Source: Cheiracanthium punctorium (Eukaryota > Arthropoda > Arachnida > Araneae > Cheiracanthiidae). Taken from it: a stretch of DNA of 64,000 nucleotides. The number at the start of each line of letters is the position of its first letter. The stretch's first letter is position 1. The translations under genes and the position numbers were made by a program. The notes beneath the pieces were generated by a model. It saw nothing but the letters and a program-made list of their open reading frames with translations, was not told where the DNA came from and made no database searches. This document shows, piece after piece, positions 57,622 to 64,000 of the stretch. The DNA is taken from positions 1,736,001 to 1,800,000 of the forward strand of contig JAWZYV010016944.1 of assembly GCA_038373885.1 (NCBI GenBank), written 5' to 3'.

Positions 57622-59620
57622 TAGAGCTGAAGCAAACCGCATGTATTCGGTACTAAGATACGGATAATCACTCAGACTCGAAGTAACGAATTGTTACTTT
57701 TCGGTTGATATTGTTACTCGTTACTCGATCCGAAAATGTTTCGGATCGAGCAGCTTCGAACTTCGAATACAGACTTCCAGGCGAGGCGAACTAGGGGGAA
57801 ACGGGTTCCAGTAATCGAGTACTAATATCTTCTGTTTGTTACTGGATATCGGATCGCGGTTTCAAGGGGAAAAATGACTTGAGTGTGCATTTCGGATCGA
57901 CCAGGTTCGAACTTCGAATACAAGACTGCCGGAGGGAGAAAATGAATTTCGGCATTTGAGTAATAGTATGTTCCGTTCCGTTACTAGATACCGGAAGTAT
58001 TATGGATTCTCGCTGTTTGAAGGGAAAAATCAGTTTCGGTATTTGAGGAGTAGTATGTTCTGGTTGCAATTCGTTTGTGCCGAGCCGAATGGTATCGTTT
58101 TGATAAGGTTTGGAAGAATCCGTATGTTTCGTTACAGTTATGGAGATGGATATACTATCTGCTGCTCTATTGATATGGGTCGTACAATGGGGGATAGGAT
58201 CCGGTGTATAGTGCGTTCTTATGCGCAGTTGAACTTTTTTTTGCAGGGGGGAAGGGGGTGTTCTTATAATTGTAGAGGAGCAATACATATAAGAGAAGCA
58301 TGTTAGTAAGGGGTGCTAATTTCGGGCTTTCTAACATTTTAGTACTAAATAGTGGTGCAATCAGAATTCTTTCTTTCAGGGTGGTTCCGAAGCAGGATTG
58401 CGAACTTAACTTTTTCTTTTTTTTTTAGCTAGAATCGAAATATGAGTAATAAATAACAAATTATTTAAATACACCTTTAAAAAAAATTTTTTTTATAAAG
58501 TAAACGAATTCACACATTTTTATTATTTAAAATATTATTTGGAACTAAAAAAAATATTTAGCATGGAAACGTAAACACATTTTTTAAGTAATTGTTTAAA
58601 AAATATATAAAAAATTGGGAGCGACCCGGGATTTCTGTGCCCACTCCTGCGTAAGCCACTGGTATTAAAATAATTCAATAAAGTTCAGTATGTTTCTAAA
58701 ATGTCGGCGTTTAGGGGGCCATCTACCCTATTTTATGGTACATTTTATTCCATGAACTCATGGAATACGCATAGTCCGGTGCAACCATTCTTTCTGTATG
58801 AAAGGAGTAATAATTTTTGTTTAAAGAATGCTCTCATATATGCACCCACAGAAGGGGCTAACCCTTTTCATCCCAAAAGTGCAGAAATAGAACTGGAAAT
58901 ATCTTAAAAATAGATCATTCTCACTGAATTAAACAATTTTAATTTAAAATATGGTAATTTTTAATTTACTTCGAAAAATCGTCCAGCAAAAGAAGTTTTT
59001 GATATGAAATAAGAACTCACAAATAATAAAGATATTATGCTTGTAGAGACGCAAAGTAGTTGATATCATACTGAGATCCCCTGCCCTGTGAATTTAATAT
59101 ATGTGGCCCAATCCCTGGATCTCAGTATTTGAGAACCCACTCCCAGAAAAAAACACGAGTCACAAGCTTTCCTTTACACTTTTTATGATAAGAGTGAACA
59201 GGTTAAACCAGCGTTCAGAATTTAAAAAAGGGGGGGGTTGAGAAAAAAAAGAATGGCATATGTCTTTGGAAGATTTCTATGTGTACTCCGTAATTCGGAT
59301 AATTTAGCATTGTATAAAACCATAAATGTGTATAAAAACAATCTGTAAATCAGAGAAAATAAGCTCTAAATACAACTTTGTACAACTTCGCTAAAAAAAA
59401 TTCTTTTTGGTTAGGTTTTGTTATGGGTTTATGTATGGGCGGCATATACCCATAACAACACTGTCCCGTATGTGTTGTTATGGGGCACATATAACACCCT
59501 ATTACCGATTCTATTAGTAGTAACGAAAGTAACGAGTAACGAATACTTAGTAACGAATAGCGAACATCTAAGTAACAAATACATATGGATACTCATTTTG
59601 TCGTTACTTTTACAGCACTA
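57622..59620. mobile_element. hAT-like element with exact 8-bp TSD
   Basis: Seen: TCGCTAAG at 57614-57621 and 59621-59628 is an exact 8-bp direct repeat. The element ends are TAGAGCTGAAG (57622 inward) and, reversed from 59620, TAGTGCTGTAAAAGTAACG, inverted with mismatches. Both subterminal regions are rich in GTAACGA-type motifs (57684-57728 and 59519-59575), which often bind hAT transposase. The 2-kb interior has no transposase but holds a tandem repeat (57735-58090) and probably later insertions. Confidence 0.7.
57735..58090 (+). repeat. ~150-bp tandem units inside the hAT-like element
   Basis: TTTCGGATCGA.CAG.TTCGAA then CTTCGAATACA occurs at about 57739 and 57891. TTACT(G/A)GATA.CGGA recurs at 57839 and about 57984, and AAGGGAAAAAT at about 57866 and 58018. 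A perfect 12-bp hairpin, CTCGATCCGAAA / TTTCGGATCGAG with a 3-nt loop, lies at 57724-57750. Open frames at 57839-58306 are repeat by-products. Confidence 0.6.
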
Positions 59621-59628
59621 TCGCTAAG

Positions 59629-59812
59629 CAACGGGCCTGCTCATGAGTTGCCACCGCTAAAAACGAGTTAATCGTTGAGGCCTGTTTTCGCAGTTCGCAG
59701 TGTTCTATTTTATTATTCTAAATATTATATTATTTTAAAACAATTTTTTTATTTTGTCGTAATAAAGAACTTTAGATGTAGGTAATCGTTTTGTGAATCT
59801 TGTGCTGTTTCC
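59629..59812. other. Short spacer before LINE fragment 2
   Basis: AT-rich. The LINE text starts near 59790-59813, probably the 5' truncation point of the element. Confidence 0.4.
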
Positions 59813-60226
59813 TTGAAGAGTTCGATAAGGAGCGTGAAGTACTCCATGAGGACTGAAGCCAGGAAACTGTGGCAGAAAAGGTGGGAAGAAGCAGAAGTCG
59901 GACGTTTTACACGTACGATCTTTCCAACGGTGAGCGAAAAGAGAACTTGGAAAAGTAGGAAGGTGAACTGGGTCGTGACGGACCATGGTCCCTTCCCGGC
60001 CTATTTTCGACGGTTCTCCGTTGAGACAAGGAATTGCAACTTCTGCCCCCTGACAAGTCCCGCCGACAGTCTGCACATCGTAGCCCAGTGCCCTGGGTTA
60101 CAGGAACTGAGAAATCGGTTCTGCCCGAAATTGGATGCCTCGACATTCAATAACTACGTGCGGAGCGAAAAAGGGCGCGAGGCCCTGTCCCGCTTCCTCG
60201 ATGCACTAGGAGACTCACTAAGGTAA
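59813..60226 (+). pseudogene. LINE ORF2 C-terminal fragment 2, open for 137 codons
   Basis: An intact frame reads SMRTEARKLWQKRWEEAEVG, DHGPFPAYFRRFSVETRNCN and FCPLTSPADSLHIVAQCPGL, then ends SRFLDALGDSLR* at 60226. The C-x2-C...H-x4-C pattern after GPF..Y..RF is the C-terminal zinc-like region found after RNase H in R1/I/Outcast-type LINEs (established pattern; clade inferred). It is far less decayed than fragment 1. The RT and RNase H are missing, so it is a 5'-truncated copy. Its G+C content is higher than the surroundings. Confidence 0.8.
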
Positions 60227-61010
60227 CGGGCATCTTAGAGAAAAGAGCGAGCGCTCCCCCAAACCAGAGATAGCTGGTGGGGGATAGATACTTGGTGGTG
60301 CATGTATCGAACAAAGTCAAATACTGGTGGTGCATGTGTTTGCTTCTCGAATTTGCTAGGGAGTGCTGGTGGTGCATGTATCTCCCGAAGATGTCCGGCC
60401 AGGCGGCCGGCATCATATACTGGGTGCTAATATAGAAATACTGGTGGTGCATGTATTTCAAGGAAGGACTAATGAGTCCTTCAATGGTGGTGCATAAAGT
60501 TCGAAATACTGGTGGTGCATGTATTTCAGGAAAACTGCGGTTCTCACAGTATTCCACCCCGCAAAAGGGTTCTTGCAGGCCATGCACGAGCATGGAGCAA
60601 AGAACTAACAGGTGAACCATGCCGAATGGAGGGCGAGCCCCTCCGACCGTGGTTGTGACCTCCTTCCTGTCAAGGCACAGAGGAAACCTATGGTGTCTAT
60701 GCTGCACGAGTATCGTGCTCTCTGGTGTCCTGAGATCTCCTATTGGTGCGACGGTCGTTGTAGTGATGACGGGTGGACAGTGGGCCGGGCTCGTCCTGCC
60801 CCGCTGGTCTGGGTGCCAGCACTGCCTCCTCTAATGTGGGGAGACGGGCAAGGGTTACCGTTTACCACCCGCTAGGCAAGCCCCGCGCAACCTGATGAGG
60901 GCCTCTTTGAGACTCCTCGAGAAGGTTTGCTGTCAATGCGGCGGCCCATTGGGGTCCTTCTAGGAGGGCTACCAATCGTGTAATGCTCAACATAGAGCGG
61001 GTGCACGTAT
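60227..61010 (+). other. Presumed 3'UTR of LINE fragment 2 with six GGTGGTGCAT motifs
   Basis: GC-richer than its surroundings and continuous with the ORF above. GGTGGTGCAT occurs at 60294, 60326, 60368, 60443, 60486 and 60511; in most copies the context is ATACTGGTGGTGCATGTAT. Hairpins lie between copies: GATG(T)CCGGCC / GGCCGGCATC near 60387-60412 and GAAGGACT / AGTCCTTC with a 4-nt loop at 60463-60482. Open frames at 60147-60875 lack motifs. The exact 3' end was not found; composition returns to AT-rich by about 61010. Confidence 0.6.
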
Positions 61011-61871
61011 TGAAATAGTCTCCTTCATAAAAATTTATCATAAAATTCGAGCATTTTGCTCTGAATGTAAAGGTAAGTGAACACTTTTATAATTTATTTA
61101 GAAATTCTAAAAATATGTATTTAAATCATGTTTAGTGGATAACTATTCATGTGTTATTTATAAATAAATTATTTTAATCAGAAATCGTATTACTTGTGTA
61201 GCTTATTCTTGTAAATAAGCATGACGTTGTGATACTAGTTAGACAATTTAATTTTGCCAGTTGAAAATGTTATTTATCAGTTAGATATGCCTTGATTATG
61301 TGATTCAGACTTGCATTTGGTACAGTGCAGAAATACAGTAAATTATAAATGATTGATTTTTGCCCATTTATATAGAAACTTCAAATGTAGTTAATATTTT
61401 GTACAAGCATTCATTATGCTTGCTCAATTCCAAAGTTTGATTGAGAAAGCGACAACAGAAAAACATATAATACATTAAATGTCTTTATTAAATAATAATT
61501 AATTCAGGGATCGCGCTATAGAGCGTATTTTATCAATTTTCTCCAATATACAGGATATCCCGAAACACTGAAATGCGCTTTAATACATCATTTGTTAAAG
61601 ATTAATCTTGAATTGTTTAAAATAACGTAGGAAATACGACTACGTTCATGAAATATTCATTATAAAATGTCTTTCTCATTTCTGTATTTAGTTACTTTAA
61701 AGTAAATATCCACTTGTGAAACTAAAATAAGCAATCGTGAATCACGAGACTAAGCGCTACTTTGTTTTTCCTTCAAATTATATGCATCTATTTTCTTAAT
61801 GCCAATATGTAACAGCAAACAAATTAATAATGAGTTCGTACTTGAATTAGTAACACAATTACTACTTAAAA
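61011..61871. other. AT-rich intergenic DNA
   Basis: No gene or clear repeat seen. Confidence 0.5.
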
Positions 61872-62135
61872 CTACATTAAATAACGTTTGAAAGCACTGG
61901 GAAGCTTAAGAAATGCCTGATGTATACGTGAAGACTCGAGCATCCGAGCTTCTTTGGATGACTCATCAAAATACACGCGCAGGCCTGTTACTAATTGCGA
62001 AGGCCCCGGATGAGATGCATCGAAAAAATTCTTACAATTAAATTTAGAGGTAGTCAAATCGTTAGTATAAATAGACGGAATTTCATCACTAATCCAAAAA
62101 TTTCGGGGGGGGGATATATCTCGATACCCACCCAC
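61872..62135 (-). CDS. Unrecognised 87-codon open frame
   Basis: Minus-strand frame with balanced, protein-like composition (NFFDASHPGPSQLVTGLRVY, SSKEARMLESSRIHQAFLKL). It starts in a G-rich tract (62105-62135), so the Met is doubtful and the real frame may begin downstream or be an exon. I do not recognise the family; it could be a transposon gag or transposase piece or a host exon. No splice sites could be argued convincingly. Confidence 0.25.
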   Translation of the reverse strand: MGGYRDISPPRNFWISDEIPSIYTNDLTTSKFNCKNFFDASHPGPSQLVTGLRVYFDESSKEARMLESSRIHQAFLKLPSAFKRYLM

Positions 62136-62202
62136 CCCCGATTTTTTTTTTGAGAGAGGGGGGGGGGATTTAAACTATCTCTCCCCGATCTAAACTATCT
62201 CC

Positions 62203-62830
62203 ATGAAAATCAGCCTTTAATACTCAGAAATAGAAGCTTTCTGTTAATGAAAAAAAAATTTCGATTCAGTTCTCTAGTTACAGTTCTCTTGCGTGTCCTT
62301 CTAAAAAATTATTTGTGATATATTCGTAAAAGGCAGTCTAAAATTGTAAGTGGCTTTCTATCAGTGAAAAAAGTTTAGAAGTGGTTCAGTAGTTAGAGAA
62401 CCATAGAGTGTAAATGTATAATAATTATTTTGAGTGTCTCTGTTAAAGAATTATTTACGCTGCATGCATGAATGGCAGCCTATTATACTCAAGAATATTG
62501 TATCTTTCTATTAGCGAAAAAAATTTAAGAATCAGTTCTGTAGTTACACAGATGCCCACAGAGCGTAATGTAATTCTTATAAGTGTCTTAAAAAGAATTA
62601 TGTATTTATATCTACATGAAAGGCAGTGTATAATTTTCAGGAATAGTGTAGCGCTTTTTATTGGTGAAAAAGGTTTGTGAATCGGTTCAGTAGTTACAGA
62701 GATACCCATAGGGGATATTGCATTTGAATTATTTTGACAATTCCTGTAAAAGAAATATCCATGCTATATGCATGAATTTTAGCTTATGATACTCAGGAAT
62801 AGTGCAGCTTTCAGGGCCGGCGGAAGCGGG
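62203..62830. repeat. ~150-bp tandem array, at least four units
   Basis: The order ATACTCAG.AATA...GCTTT.T(G/A)TTA.(T/C)GAAAAA...TTCAGT..T.TAGTTACA recurs with starts at about 62219, 62350, 62495, 62640 and 62790. Later units include GAGATACCCATAG and AAAAGAA(T/A)TAT. Copies are 75-85% alike by eye. The open frames at 62455-62709 are by-products. Confidence 0.6.
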
Positions 62831-63399
62831 CCTGCAAGGCCTTCTTTGCAGGCGGGCGCCAAACACAGAGGGGCGCCAAATTGTCCCCAAAGCAAAAATT
62901 TTCAAAAACTTTTTAAAAATAGACAGATTTTAGGAAGATATGTTTTATATTAATAAGGATTGCAGTGTATATATAATTTGTTTATTTGTCTGATAAAATG
63001 TGTTGCAAGGCCGTAGCCAAGAGGGGGGTGGGATCAGGAACATGTATTACCAGGGCCTTACCCAGAAAATAATTTTGGAGGGGGTCCGACATTTTTTTAC
63101 GGGGGGGAGGGGGAGGTCTGTTTGATTGAATATCATCATTTTATATATAAATACTCTCTCTCTCCCACACACAAACACACGTATAGGATATAGTATATAT
63201 ATAATGTGATAATTTCGGGGAGGGGCAAGGTCCGGATCCATAGGACCAACCCCCTGGGTACAGTTTTGTATATTACTATATGTAAAAGCAGGGGCGGCCA
63301 TAGGGTACGTGCCCCCCACCCGCCCCCGCTGCTTTTCTTAAAATGGAAAGATCTTGAGAAAAATTAAAAAAAAAAAATTCTAACGACTTCGGAACAACA
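62831..63399. other. G-rich transposon-end debris
   Basis: Several unrelated-looking ends follow one another: GGGCCGGCGGAAGCGGGCC (62813 on), GGCCGTAGCCAAGAGGGGGG (63009), AGGGCCTTACCCAGAAAATA (63051) and AGGGGCGGCCATAGGGTACG (63290). Such G-rich phrases are typical of non-autonomous hAT or SINE-like ends, but I could not pair them into elements. A (CT)n/(CA)n tract is at 63151-63180. Confidence 0.4.
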
Positions 63400-63624
63400 A
63401 TTGATTCCGAAATACAAGAGATCTATGAAAATGAAAAAAAGCATTGGTCAAATGTATTAGGGAGACTGATTGAGATCACAAAGTTTCTTGGTAGCCAGAA
63501 TTTAGCCTTTCGAGGCTCATCTGATCGGCTGTACCAAAAAGATAACGGAAACTTCTTAAAATTAGTGGAATTGTTTGCAAAGTTCGACCCAGTTATGGAA
63601 TTTAACGTAGAAAGAGCATTATGA
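63400..63624 (+). pseudogene. hAT-family transposase fragment, DUF4371 / ZMYM1-like
   Basis: The + strand reading from 63400 gives IDSEIQEIYENEKKHWSNVL, then RLIEITKFLGSQNLAFRGSS, then NGNFLKLVELFAKFDPVMEF, up to TGA 63622-63624. The HW..VL.R......FL...NLAFRG....L.....GNFL.LVE...KFDP.M pattern is the DUF4371 region of hAT transposases annotated as ZMYM1-like. It lacks an upstream Met and the catalytic domain; it is a short relic near the window edge. Confidence 0.8.
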
Positions 63625-64000
63625 CCTAAAGGTAGCAACAGTAAAGTTCATGATCTAAGCAAAGATAGCAGTGGCGGATCCAGCGAGGGGGCAGTAGGGG
63701 CAATTGCCCCTCCCGAGAAAATTAAGTTTGTACTTCATAAAATGGTAAATTACGCAAACAGAAAAAAAAGTATAGATGCATGTATATATATCGAGCTTAC
63801 TTATTATGTTATTGAAAACTTATTTCTAGCACTCGTAAAACACACATAATGAAATAATCATAAAATTACTGTTAAATTATTCTTCAGATGAGCCATTCTT
63901 GTTAAATTTTCAAACCTTGCAGCAAAATTTGCCGCAGTTTCTTATGTAAATTTTTGCTAACAGGTAACTTTAGTTAGGGTTTAAAAAAAAAAAAAAAAGA
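63625..64000. other. Window end, unassigned
   Basis: GTGGCGGATCCAGCGAGGGG (63673 on) is another transposon-end-like phrase. The rest is AT-rich and ends in poly-A at 63983-63998. Confidence 0.4.

Noticed and set aside
57839..58306. Overlapping open frames on both strands (149 and 116 codons)
   Set aside because: They lie in a tandem repeat inside a hAT-like element, and the frame openness is explained by repetition.
60147..60875. Open frames up to 186 codons in the LINE 3' region
   Set aside because: Higher G+C lengthens chance frames; no motifs, and the minus-strand frame simply reads the complement of the GGTGGTGCAT copies.
60891..60935. CCTGATGAGG...GAGAAGG resembling a hammerhead ribozyme core
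   Set aside because: The GAAA box is not intact and a proper stem II and flanking stems I/III could not be drawn.

Overview
The window is AT-rich eukaryotic genomic DNA from an animal, most likely an arthropod. A spider or other arachnid is plausible but not proven. The support is a single intron-rich host gene with kilobase-scale introns, together with BEL/Pao and Mag-type Ty3/gypsy LTR elements, hAT, Tigger-like, mariner-like and Mutator-like DNA transposons, a tRNA-derived SINE and LINE 3' fragments. No bacterial operons, CRISPR arrays, rRNA or intact tRNA genes were seen.

The one host gene I can support is a TMEM161 family gene on the + strand. Ten coding exons lie at 14493-49560. Their lengths add to 1464 nt, all nine splice phases agree, and they give 487 residues plus stop. 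The initiator Met must lie in an unseen upstream exon, because the first recognised exon starts at codon 2 in phase 0; ATG|GTAATA at 13597-13601 is a weak candidate. Intron lengths run from about 0.1 kb to 17.6 kb.

Left flank (1-14492): a TA-flanked TIR transposon (617-3750) carries a hAT MITE (835-1237) and a Mutator-like element with a 9-bp target duplication (1319-2723). Next come a Helitron-like end with minisatellite copies (4452-5600), a 241-bp tandem duplication (6446-6927), a 75-bp tandem array (7507-7755) and a full-length but decayed Mag-like Ty3/gypsy element (8052-12294, 5-bp TSD ATCTG).

Introns of TMEM161 hold a composite inverted-repeat element (16804-17679), a SINE with an exact 10-bp TSD (18371-18652), a Tigger-like MITE (20008-20697), a hAT MITE (21771-22187), a foldback element (23521-24011) and a hAT transposase relic with TIRs and TSD (24029-25409). 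The largest intron (29469-47026) holds a nest: a BEL/Pao element on the minus strand (32685-38943) sits inside the reverse transcriptase of a BEL/Pao element on the plus strand (29963-42279). That element in turn appears to sit inside an older TIR element whose ends are at 29715 and 42819. Further on are a repeated fragment with a GDFN-like motif (43505-46800) and a Tigger-like element (47321-48150).

Right flank (49561-64000) has no host gene that I recognise. It holds a mariner-like MITE, two oppositely oriented copies of a small MITE, two LINE 3' ORF fragments (55340-56370 and 59813-60226), a minisatellite with palindromes, a hAT-like element with an exact 8-bp TSD (57622-59620), six copies of GGTGGTGCAT in the presumed 3'UTR of the second LINE fragment, a roughly 150-bp tandem array (62203-62830) and a hAT/DUF4371 transposase fragment (63400-63624). 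All element calls rest on reading ends, motifs and frames by eye; no database search was possible.
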